64,000 nucleotides of DNA from Nigrospora sphaerica (taxonomy: Eukaryota > Ascomycota > Sordariomycetes > Amphisphaeriales > Apiosporaceae), in NCBI GenBank assembly GCA_018287875.1, contig JAGVVL010000009.1, forward strand, positions 1,488,001-1,552,000. The letters run 5' to 3'. This document shows, in pieces, positions 22,501-32,976 of this stretch. The stretch's first letter is position 1, and the number at the start of each line of letters is the position of its first letter. Made by a program: the position numbers and the translations under genes. The notes beneath the pieces are model-generated. The model was not told where the DNA came from. It saw only the letters and a program-made list of their open reading frames with translations, and did not search any database.

Positions 22501-25500
22501 AACTCGACTGCAGCAGGTTCAGGACGGGCAGGCTACACCATGGCTGCCTTGGAGTGCTGCGTTGATTGGTTGTGGTGGTCACATCATGTCGATGCCCATC
22601 GCCAGTTCGGTGTCATAGGCTGCTCGCTCACTTGGCTGAGCATATTTCGACTCCGTATCAATACGGATGGAGGGGCCGATGGGTCGACGTCCCAGGATCA
22701 TCCTTTCTTTCTGATGGTCCAGCCAAAACCGGTGCCTGAACCTAATCGTCACGCGAATGTCAAGCCGGCGGCGCCATGGACTGGGGGCCACACAAGACGC
22801 CCATGGGCAGCCGTACAACCGCGCCCTAGGTACCTCCCTTTTCGACACAACCCCGACCCTGAGAAACCTGCCAGCTTGTTCGATGGGCGTCATATCGCTC
22901 ACCCTGTGGCCCGGGGAGACAAGGGTACCGCGTACCGGGAGCCCATAGTCAAGCATGCCTTGCTCCCCGTGCCATTGCAGAGTGATGCCCAGAAACGTCG
23001 TGATACATCGTGCATTGTGACGCTCCCAAGGCAACCGCAAAACGGAAGGCAGTTATTTAACGGCGACAAATGCTTCTGAAGACTCTGCAGGGCTGTACGC
23101 GGCTGGCCAGGTGGTAATTTCGCGTCCTAGGCTGGGACATTTCCCGATGGAAAGGGGCTAGCTCAGCGACATGGCACCGGGTTGCCTAGCCTGCCAACAG
23201 GCCACCGACCGTCTAGACATGCTTTCCTGCCAACCTCGTCAGTCGAGTGCCTCGCCAAAAGCCATGCCGCCGATAACCAGACGTCGCCAAAAGCTACGCG
23301 ACGATTGATCCCAAGGTACGCCGGGTTTTACTTCTATTCCCAGGTGCGCAAATGTCGAGTATAGGAGCGTGGTCCTGGGCGCGAGTATCCGCCCATACGA
23401 GTAGCTAATCCATGGGTACCCTCGGCTTGCTCTCTCCCGGTAGAGTGAAGGCGGACTGCAGGGCCTTCCCTGCGGCCGTGGACTCAACATGCAAGGGGTT
23501 CTGGTGCCACGGCCAATGTTGAATCGACGCCGGTGGGCCAGGGCATCGCCGCCACCTCAATAGCACACAAACTGAAGGACAATGAGAACGGCAACGATAT
23601 GTAGAATTGCTGCGAGGAGAGCTTCTGAGCGTCTGCATTGTCAGCGGTTGCAGTCTGGCGGTATGGTGCATGCGGTTGCTACAGCGCCACACTGCTGGGA
23701 AGAGACTTGCCTGGCTCGGTCGTGCCACCGCCGTATGTGTGTGCCTCGGAAATCATGGGTGGCTAGCCATTCTAGCATGCGAGCAAAGGCCGAGGATAGC
23801 GTGGCTTGGCCAGCAACCGGCTCTCCACCGAAGCCAACAGGATATTCCCCACCGCCCAGCACTGGCAGCATGGCACCCAAAGCGCTCTTACCCCACGGCG
23901 CATCTCTCCCTGTGAACGAGCCGCCCAGCCGCCCATGACCGCCGCATTGACTTCGCTGATAGAGCGTGGGCATGAGGAACTGAGTAATCGTAGGCTTAAG
24001 AGATCTGCACGCATGCCTCCCGGGGCGGAGGCGCTCGAGCCATACGACGTGACAGGGATCAGCTGTAGAACTGGGTTTTCCTGTACGCGAACCCTGGCCG
24101 TCAGGACAGCCAGCCCCTTGCGAACGGAACCATGGCAACTAGACCAATCAGGGCGCGAGATCGTGAGCTGTCATTACAGGCCGAGCTGTTCGGGCAGGAT
24201 CTCCGGATTCCGGGCTACTGCAACACCTTGTTCAGAGTGGCCCGGTTGCTCCAGGCGTCACTGGCAGCCGTAAAGGGCGATGGTGTCATTTGGAGAGCGC
24301 CACACTTCAATGGGGGCAACGCTGGTCGGCCTGCGGGCTGTTAACGGCATGGGATTTGAAAGCTGCCGCGTTCTCGCTATAGAATGACCAGCAGCACCCA
24401 ATGACAACCCGCGCATGTCTTGCCTTGTCCCATTGCTGACAGATCAGTGGTTGAATAGAGACATGCGGTACCGAGACGATAGCACGACGAATAACGAACT
24501 CCGCCCAGTGAGGCAGGGTAGGTGCCACTGGTGCATGAGGGGTAGCCGCGTAAGCGTAGCCGCGAGCCGGGTGTCTTGTTCGGCGGGCCTAGCTCTGCTA
24601 TTCTCAGACCCTGACAACCCTGCCTTAGTACGCCGTTGAAGCGAGGGGCCAAGAAACTGTGCGTGTACCGATAAAGGCAGCGTCTACTTTTGGAGTCGAT
24701 ACGCGAGCCACATATGGTGATTATCTGCCTGCTTCGAACACGCGCATGAACAGCTGCCTGGGGAGGTAAGTATCAAATAAGTGAATCAGCATCCTGCCCT
24801 CCGTAGCATACTTATACAACCGCCTACCTCTTATCCAACCGGTTTTGGTTTTCAGCGCAGCATAAGCAAGATCCGGACCTAGAAGCTTGCCGAACGCTGA
24901 AGAACGTGAACCGTTCTGACAGACATGTTTCCTCCCTGGAGGAGCCCCTGATACGTGTATATGTACATTGTAGGTGCCGTAGCCTGCCAGGGCTGTTTCG
25001 ACTTCGAAGGCAGGGGTTCGTTCGTCGTTGTGGCACGGCGCGCCTGAGGCAATTGTGGAGTTAAATTAGAGTAAAGTGGTCGTTGGTCGTTACTTTGGGC
25101 TGCATGGGGACGGAGCAGTACGACCTGAGCCCCATCCATTCATTGACGCGAAAGCCGACACTCGCCTCCTCGTTTTCCGCCCAACGCGTGTTTACTCAAC
25201 CAGTGCTGTCACTTCGATTCATCGTCTGCGGCAGAGGCCCATCTCTGAGGAGCGCCAGCTCGTCGCGAGAAGCCGTAATTGCACGCGCGGCTGCTTGGAA
25301 GCGCCGGCATTTGCAGGCGGTGCCACCTTTTGGTACGTATACGAGGCGACCAACAGTGGGCTGGACGGTTGACGAACATGGCAGTTCTTTTGGGGGAGGG
25401 GTGACACCCGTCTTTTTTGAACGGTCTTGAACGCCCGTCGACGGGCCCCATACCGCTGGCCGCGGCGGCGAGCACGGCGCTCGACGGCGATCGCCTCGCC

Positions 25501-28175
25501 GTCAGTGCTTGTGTTAGCGCTGTGGGGGGGCCGACCAGATCCAGTGGGTGGAGTGAATGGGTTCGGGTTAGCAATAGTGACATCCGCTGGGCCTGAACCG
25601 AGGACGACCAGAGAGCCACGATACCGGCGTGCATTGGACCATAGGAAAATGTGTAGGGTATCAAGGGGCTCCCATGATCATCGAACCGGCAGGGACGATC
25701 CCGGAAGCCACCTGTCAGTCAGTTCTCGACCGTTTGTGTACCGGAATTGTCCAGTGGACATCTCATTGAGAAGAGCCGCCCGGCATATGCACTCCCGAAG
25801 CCGGCCTTGGCGGGCTGCGTGGACTGACTCTCCCAGCGTCGCCCCTCCTTTTCCCCGCCCATTGTTGAAGGGCTGCTTTCAATGAAATCCTTTTCGAGTC
25901 GCGCAGCATCCTCCTTGGGCGGGCTTGCTGCCTGCGCGCGCCTCTTGGGATTAGTACACCTACACACCCAGTAGGAAGGGTGGTGCCTTGGCGTGCAATA
26001 TTCCTGGGGCTTGTACCTGTCACATGGTTGCACCGACAAGTTCCATTGCAGGAAAATCTGCCGCATCGTCCGATCGCATTTGATTTGTGCGTTCTTCATA
26101 ACGGGAGCCGGGTGAGCCAGGCAAGCCAGGCAGAATGGAGATGCAGGGTCGGGGCGACCAATGGGGCCGAGCATGATTGGGTCTCATGTCGACTGTTATG
26201 CACCGCGAGGTGTGTGGTTTGGCCATGGCGGAGGACATGCCTGGCTTTTCGCATCGAGAGGCGCTATCTTGCCGGCGCGTGTGGAGGTCAAAGGCCATTG
26301 CTCGTCTGCCCGGATTAGAGAGTCAGACGGCGTGATCAAGGAGGTCTTGAAAACGGGCCAACGGCCTTGCGTGTATCGCGTGTATCGGAGGCGCAGTGGT
26401 TGGCCCGCGTGGAAGACCATTGGCTGACTTCCGCGGTGTCGCCCTAATCCGCCCGTCATCCAGTGTGCATATTGGTTTGCGGGGCCGCCGCGGATGGCCG
26501 TTTGGGTGGGGGCTGGGAGAGGGAGCCGACTAGCGCCGTGTGATGCCGTTCATGGTTGCATCTGACAACGGCTGCCTCGCAGGTCGCATTTCAAAGGAGA
26601 TGCGGATTGGGGGGGGGATGGAAAAAGTAATGGATGACGAAAAGCCCGAGGTCTTGGGGCCGGCTAGGATGAGAACGGGAATGGCAGGAAGAGACGAGGG
26701 AGTTGCCGCAAGGCGAATTGGGTCAAATGCGTAAAAGTATTGGATGGAGGTACTTGGTTACTTGCTTCCTTTGCCCAAGTAAAGTAAGGTAACTAAGGTA
26801 CCTCGCTCTGTTAGGTACTTATTAGGTAGGATATAAGTATATCCTTACTTACTGCTTGGCTACCGCACAAAGTGAGTGCTTACTTCAAAACCGTCCCGAT
26901 CAGTTAAGAGATGCGTACATGAAGGTAGCCCGTAGTATGCATGTTATGCAGATATTCTTACTTTTTGTGTAGGTGCTCACATACTTAGGTACCTACTGTA
27001 CGTACTATTACGGAAAGAGATGGGTGCCAGGAATGGCATGTCGTTCACCTCCTACTGGGTCTTCCCCGGCTCCCCGAGGCGGAAAACAGGTCAGGCCCAT
27101 CTGGGCGACGGAGGTGTGAATGAATAAATCAGCGAGTAGATAAATAGACTAACGTGCGTACCCAGACCGGATGCTGGTCATGGGATCCAGGTCGTGAATG
27201 CGAAGTATAACCAAAGACCGAAGTGGTATCAGGCGTGTCCCGATGCCCAATGCGCTAGGGGACCCCCCTTGCAGATGGGTCGTTGGAGCGACAAGTACAT
27301 GCTGATCAATCGAGTTTCATTCTTTGCTTGCATCCTTTCGAAAACAATCGGTATCTGTTACCCGGGAAAGTGCGCCATCGCATATTGGGTGCCGAATTCC
27401 CAAGTTTCCAAGCTGATACAATGAGGTACATCCATGGATCACATGACCATCATGCGGTGCGGGTCTTGCAGAAGCGACCTTTCATCTCTGCAGACCCGGG
27501 CAGGGCTCCTTGCAATTCAGTTTTATGGGAAACCCGTGGTTGGTCCATTCAGTACACATCGATACACTTCGTGAAAAAAGATGTCGACCCCAGAATCAAG
27601 GGCTGCCCGCGAATGTGAGGTCTACGTGCTCATGGTGTTGGATGAGTGCATCGATGAGTACCCGACAGTACTTTCACGAAACCCTTAATCACAATTGCAA
27701 ACCCGCCCATATAAGCCTCCCGAGTGGAGGGACCCTCTGGCGACAGCATAGGTGGCGTTGTGGCTTTCTACCTCGTAGACTCTTGGCGGATTTCGCCCGG
27801 TCTTGTCACCGGCCTTGTGGCTGGCGGCTTGATACGCGCGCTGGGCTCAACCGTGCCTTCCTGGGGGTTACACTCGTCATGAGCACGGCACTCGCCATCT
27901 CGCCTTGTACATCACCGATGATATTGTGGGCATATTCTTTCTGGGGGTCATGGCATCGTAACGCGCTTTTCAGGTCCTCGGGCGTGCTGACGGATGCGCA
28001 TGGCGTAGAGAAGAAAAAATACATGCAATGCCGTACCCCATACACGGCTGCCTATGCCAGAGACCACTGCTTCTCGCCTGGTCCCGTTCTTGCAAAACTG
28101 GGAAAATAAAGACACGACTTTCATAAAAAACCCGTGACAGCCCGACTTAAGTGATACTCACGACGCCGTTCTGAA
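19556..28175. other. Gene-poor stretch (8.6 kb)
   Basis: I see no gene here that I can support. Open frames up to 281 codons (21773-22618, +) and 220 codons (20948-21610, +) have no domain, signal or conserved motif, and overlapping frames exist on the other strand. Base composition drops in GC between about 26.7 and 28.2 kb, where TAGGTAC/TAAGGTA motifs are dense (26750-27005). A minus-strand frame at 27806-28045 contains a protein-like stretch (STPEDLKSALRCHDPQKEY) that may be a relic. Much of the rest may be promoter DNA, non-coding transcripts or decayed sequence. Confidence 0.4.
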
Positions 28176-28813
28176 ATTGGAAAGCTTCGCCAAGGCTTGC
28201 CCCCAATTGATATGTAGAAATTCGAAGGCGAAGCCTTCGAATTAAAGAAATGCACACACGCAAGAGGGCACGTAAGTAAGAGACATGTTTCCATTCGACT
28301 ACTTAAGTAATTCTAGTTACTACTCAGTTCTCGTTTAATTCCGTACGTTATTACGACACCGTCTATGCCACCTCTCGGATAATACAAGAGAGGGCACGTA
28401 AGAGAGGGCACGCAAGAGAGGGTACGTAAGAGAGAGCATACGAGAGGGCGCGCGAGGGCACGCGAGGGCGCGCGAGGGCACGCGAGAGGGCACGCGAGAG
28501 GGCACGCAAGAGGGCACGCGAGAGGGCATACGAGAGGGCAACGAGAGGGCATACGAGAGGGCACAGTCACCCACACGATGTGGCTAAAGATACCGAGATA
28601 CCAGTTACTCGACGCGTGGCTCAAACCTCGTAACCGCTTCTGATCAATGCAATTTCTGGGACCGAGCAACTGACCAATAGGATTTCCGGGACGAAGTGTG
28701 GCTGTCAACTAACGCGTTTTCTGAGTCCCCTATGGAATGGATTGTAACTTTAGAAAGCTTCGCAATTCCATTTCTGAATTCTTCAGTATGTGATTAAAGC
28801 GAAGCTTTCCAAT
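28176..28813. repeat. Candidate 638-bp inverted-repeat element with internal minisatellite and foldback
   Basis: A perfect 15-bp terminal inverted repeat, ATTGGAAAGCTTCGC, occurs at 28176-28190 and in reverse complement at 28799-28813. A third GAAAGCTTCGC copy lies internally at 28753-28763. Near the left end, 28219-28243 is a foldback with 11-base arms (AATTCGAAGGC) and a 3-base loop. The centre is a purine-rich minisatellite. There is no transposase-like frame and no clear target-site duplication. The structure resembles a non-autonomous element (MITE-like), but a locally evolved satellite cannot be excluded. Confidence 0.5.
28385..28567. repeat. GAGAGGGCACGC-type minisatellite
   Basis: About 15-18 imperfect tandem units of 10-14 bp built on AGAGGGCACGC, with variants (GGCGCGCGA, GGCATACGA, GGGTACGTA). 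It is strongly strand-asymmetric for purines and forms the core of the inverted-repeat element. The minus strand reads as Pro/Cys/Leu/Ala repeats in an open frame, which I regard as a by-product of the repeat. Confidence 0.85.
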
Positions 28814-28831
28814 AAAAGAAAACTCAATAAT

Positions 28832-29400
28832 TCAATATATATAGACATGCTCCCGTGCTGGAAACAAGCACCTACTGGCCAGCCCTGTAACTAACATCAA
28901 CCGCCTCCCCCGAACGGCCCCAAACCCCCGTTTCCCGTCCCCGCGCGCCCAAAAGCATACCGAAAGTCGTATCCAAGCACGCACCGAATTTCGTAAAATC
29001 GAACACTGCGTCGTGCCCGTTGCTCCTGGCAACTTGCACTCAAGGCACACGCATCTCATGGGGGTATGACGGGCGCAATTGCTTGCTTTCAACTCTTTCG
29101 GGCTGCTCCTCAGCCTTTGCCAGTATTCCGTGCATGTCGAAGCTCTGGTAGCCTCTTTCAAGAAGAGATGCGTAGATCGTTAATCTGCTCAGATAAATTA
29201 GCCGGGCGGGCTTAGGATAAGTGCGGGATGGTGTCTCTCTTACGTATCCCGTTGGGGCAGGCTCCGGTCGTCGGAATGTCCTTCAGAACAGGCGGGTTCG
29301 GCCAGTAACGACACTTCCCAGTCTCCTTTATAGGGGAGCATTTGCTTATATCTTCTTTTCTGCACCCGCACGGGTAGACGTAAACGAAGCCGGTGCACAT
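28832..29400 (-). CDS. Small cysteine-containing hypothetical protein (2 exons, C-terminus uncertain)
   Basis: Proposed exons 29400-29244 and 29154-28832 (159 aa). The start MCTGFVYVYPCGCRKED resembles a common fungal class of short proteins opening with M-C and a CGC motif; no function is known to me. Exon 1 ends at a GTAAGA donor; a GGCTAATT or GATTAAC branch and an AAAG acceptor join in phase 1 to a second open frame with further cysteines (MRCVCLECKLPG), supporting one spliced gene. Both exons have cysteines spaced as if for metal binding or disulphides (C11/C13, C21, C30, C48 in exon 1). No signal peptide is seen, so it is probably intracellular. A TATATATAAA box lies on the minus strand at 29586-29596, about 190 bases upstream of the ATG. 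The last ~50 residues look less natural, and another intron from a GTGCGT or GTATGC donor near 28990-28960 is possible. Stopping at exon 1 alone would give a 62-aa protein. Confidence 0.55.
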
Positions 29401-29584
29401 GATGCCGGTTGTTTCGGATTCGTCCTGGGAGAGTTGGTGTGAGATGTGTGGCCCGATGTGCCACGAGATGAGGTAGCGCGAGAGAGTGTTATATGAGAAA
29501 GTAGAGTATGGTGTCTTGTGAGTCCGTGGTCCTTTGATGATGGCTGTGACAGTTCGAGACCTACGACGAGGTGGGCTTGACGAG

Positions 29585-29597
29585 GTTTATATATAAG
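29585..29597 (-). promoter_or_regulatory. TATA box for the small Cys-containing gene
   Basis: Read on the minus strand, this is TATATATAAA, about 190 bases upstream of the ATG at 29400. Few genes in this window show a clear TATA element, so a regulated rather than constitutive promoter is plausible (inference). Confidence 0.5.
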
Positions 29598-30225
29598 TGT
29601 TGCCGGCCGAGATTCTCGAGACCTGTAGACCTGTAGTATTCATACGTCTTGCGCCTCGCTCATCTGATAGGCGGGACCGAAATGGTTTCGATGCTGTTAG
29701 CTATCCGCGTTGCAGTTGGGTTTGCAGGTTGGATGGCGTTGACGATAGAGGTGCCATCTGGGGCTGGCAAGTGATGTGCAGGCCGGGTGGGACGACGGGC
29801 CTGTCAGAGGCCGCAGACCACAAACTGCTAACTAGTACTCCCTTGTCGATGTACTTGGACGGGGACAGAGTGAATAATTACTGGTTCAGAAGAACAAGAG
29901 AAGTTGGGGGCAGGTTTCTCCCCCCTCTTCGTCTGTGTGTGAATGGGCAGACGTGTGTGCGGCCCGGGAGAGGCTTGGGAGGTGGCCCAATCAGGCCGTA
30001 CCCGCACCCCAGCAACACCCTTGATCTGCCTGACTAGGCCGGACTACTGTACCAACATGGCATCTCGTCGAAAACCTCGAAAGAAGCGGCGGCGGGGACG
30101 CACTGGAGATGCCCACCCGGGTTGGCTTGCCCGAGCAGAGACAAGACCGGGAGTCTGGGCGTCATTGAGAGCCTGGGTCTGCGGATTAGCTTGTCGTTCG
30201 CAGGCTACAGGGATGCCGCATCGTT

Positions 30226-30250
30226 GCAGCAACAGCAACAGCAGCAGCAG
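30226..30250. repeat. CAR trinucleotide microsatellite
   Basis: A run of CAA/CAG triplets (CAGCAACAGCAACAGCAGCAG and flanking) in non-coding DNA. Confidence 0.85.
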
Positions 30251-32940
30251 GGCATAGCCAGGGTGGTGGAGCGCGTGGGTGGGAAATGCAGGGAACATGG
30301 GGTGAGAAAGATGGAATGGCATCCATTCGAGAGTAAAGTAGAAATAGGTACTAAGATTAAGTAACTTCCTTGCCTTAGTAGGCAGTCGTGCATGGAAGGC
30401 AGGAAAGGTGGGTAGGGGTTCGAGCTTTTACTACGACTGCACACTCGGTCTCTATCTCAAGCCGACAACCTCTTGCCTTTAGGTACCTGCTTTTTTTCAT
30501 TTTTTTTTTAACCTCCCACACCTCCACAGCAGTGCATGTTTCCCATCCCATCCCGTGGCACGCACCCCTTCAGAAAAACTGCCCCTGTCCCTGTCCCTGC
30601 CCAGGTCTGCCTCTGCCTGGGCGGGCTTACATACGACCTACGGCATGTACCTGGCTCCCAATTCCTTGCCTGGCCGGCCGTTCGCTTGTCCGGCCGGGCC
30701 CCACCTCATATTATCGCGGCCTCGGAACGACTCGAGGGGGCCGGCTGATTTGCCGCAAGCAGGTGCTTGGTTCCAGCGTTCAAGTATGCGGAGCGATGCG
30801 GAGCATCTCTCGGCCAGGTTGCCTGCTCAAGGCGCTCTCCACACGACCGATGGGCTCTTCTGGGGCCTCGTCTGGAACCAGCCCACCCGACAAGCACGCA
30901 CCACATCGACCCTGGGCCCGGCAACTCCCCCCGAACCAGGACATGGGGGCCACTGGCCGTATTGATGGACGCTAAGCAATGACCTACGGCACGAAACACA
31001 CAATACCGTCTGACCAGAGCGTCCGTTGTCGCTGCTGGGCTCCCGTGGTTCTCGTCGTCCACCGCCCGTTTTCATCAGCGCCCCGGCAACCACCCCTTGG
31101 GGCCAGGCTCCTCGTAGTCGGGAGCCTTGAATTGGTGGAATGAGAATGAGCCCTTTGCCGATGCGGCAAATACTGTGATGGACGGAACGGTTCCACCCCT
31201 CTCGTAGCAAGAACCAGGTTCACCAGTACCCCTCTGCCTATCTGTGTCCTCACCATAATCGTACTTCCTGACTGACGTCCGTCAGGTAGCCCTGGCTGAC
31301 CCCTGCTTGGCTGAGTACTTACAGAATTGGCCAAGTATGCGCAGTACCCTGCCCGCCGTCCTCGTACCTAAGTGGTTGCCGAGATGGGCTTGGCAGAGGG
31401 ACGCGTCGCGGACCCAAATGGGCCGTTTGTCCAGTTATTAGTAGTGCACCTGGTTTGGGCGAGGGGGGATACTTTGACTCCATAACGCAGGGCATTCATC
31501 ATCTCTCTACCCATTCATCAACAGGCCCGCCGGCAGCCCAGTGGTCGATGTACGTGCGCGCGACCTACGGCATCTCCTCCGCCTTTACAACTCGTCACCA
31601 CCACCACCACCACACCACCATGCCTTGACGAGCGGGCACGAGGGAAATCATGGGGTGGTATATCGCCACCCCGGTCACCCAGTCGCGCTTGGAACGCGTC
31701 TAATTTATAGATCGGTATGGTATCATGCGAAAGCTTTTGACAGGGGGGGCGGTTATCACAACCCCCATCTGCACCGTTCCATGGATATCTACCACTGTCT
31801 TCTCGAGCGCCTACCATCTCGCGTGCTGCACAACCGGGATACTCACGCCCGATGGCTGCACACCAGCCGATGGTGTTGGAGAAAGATACCTCGCTCCCTC
31901 CGCCGGCCCCCCTCCCTGGCGTGATTCTTCGACGGAAGGTTGCTGCACATTGATCAGCCGTGGCAGCACACCACTCACAACTTGGATCAACAGACATCAT
32001 GCCTTGATATCTCGCCTCCCCCTCCCTTTCCCATTTCCTGGACCCGTCCCGCGGGAAAGACGATGACGGAAGGAACTTACCTAGGAAGGTCCGCTGTGTG
32101 TTACATACTTTGTCGCACCCCTCCACACCACCCATTACTGAGAAGATACCAGACCGGTGAGTCCAGATCTGGTAAAAAGCGCGCCCCCATGTCAGTCGTC
32201 CGCCCAGTCACCGACTTCGCGCCTACTCACCGCGGTAAAACGAGGTACATCTTTTTTGTATCCTCGGCTGTGGTGTGGATATGACCCCTGCGGGCACCAG
32301 CTTGGGCTCCCGTGTAGCCGCGCTGGAAGTGCTCCATAGCCGCGTCTCCGCGAGCTAGCGACTATTTGGACAGTCACCGGCACGGCTCATACCATGTGGG
32401 TTGATAGTAACCCTGGCCCGTGTCTAGCACCAACAGCCCTAGCTCAGCAAGCTGGGGGCTCGACCAAACGAAAGTTCTTGAGGCACTTACTGAATCAAGA
32501 AAGACGGTCTAGAGCAGATCTCACTGCAGACGCCCCCAAACCCCGACCCTCACGGATACGCTGCGGCCCGCTCCAGCCTTCCGAGCGACGTCGCTCTGGT
32601 TTGTCACGCAGTTCAAGAACACTCGGACCAATGCTTGAAGCCAGGCACATATGTGTTAGCCTCGCCGAGACCGATAGTGCAGTATTTGGACCCGGATGCA
32701 CAAAATGATGTATCCCCTTCATCTGGGCCGTTTGGCAGCGAGAAAAAGCACTGGTCTACCGCCGCAGACCAGGGCCACTCATTGCTCCGTATACGAAGGA
32801 AAGTGGCTTAACGCGACCCTTACTAGTACCGTGGAAGCGTAGAGGAACCCACAACCACCGCAGCGAGGCATTCTCATGCCCTTAGGCTGAATCGGAAGAG
32901 AGGCGTGGTTGAGGTCTTCATGTCCAGCGGCCAGTGCAAG

Positions 32941-32976
32941 CGGCCTTATGCGGCCTCATGCGGCCTCATGCGGCCC
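32941..32976. repeat. 10-bp tandem repeat CGGCCTCATG
   Basis: Three full units plus a partial unit (CGGCCTTATG, CGGCCTCATG twice, then CGGCCCC), lying in non-coding DNA. Confidence 0.8.

Noticed and set aside
21773..22618. 281-codon plus-strand frame in the gene-poor block
   Set aside because: No signal peptide, domain or repeat structure, and competing minus-strand frames of similar quality; looks like chance in GC-rich DNA.
26750..27005. Dense TAGGTAC/TAAGGTA motifs considered as a specific regulatory array
   Set aside because: The same motif family is scattered through most spacers in the window (4.1, 13.4, 50.3 and 58.8 kb) and is common in such genomes, so no specific function can be claimed.
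28335..28708. Pro/Cys/Leu/Ala repeat protein frames over the minisatellite
   Set aside because: Open only because the tandem repeat unit lacks stops in several frames; the same repeat is read in overlapping frames.
30620..30660. ACATACGACC string resembling the 5' end of fungal 5S rRNA
   Set aside because: Only the first ten bases resemble 5S rRNA; the following sequence does not continue the gene.
31518..32135. 205-codon minus-strand frame with several cysteines
   Set aside because: No signal peptide or recognisable motif; composition follows local GC, and a plus-strand frame of comparable length overlaps it.
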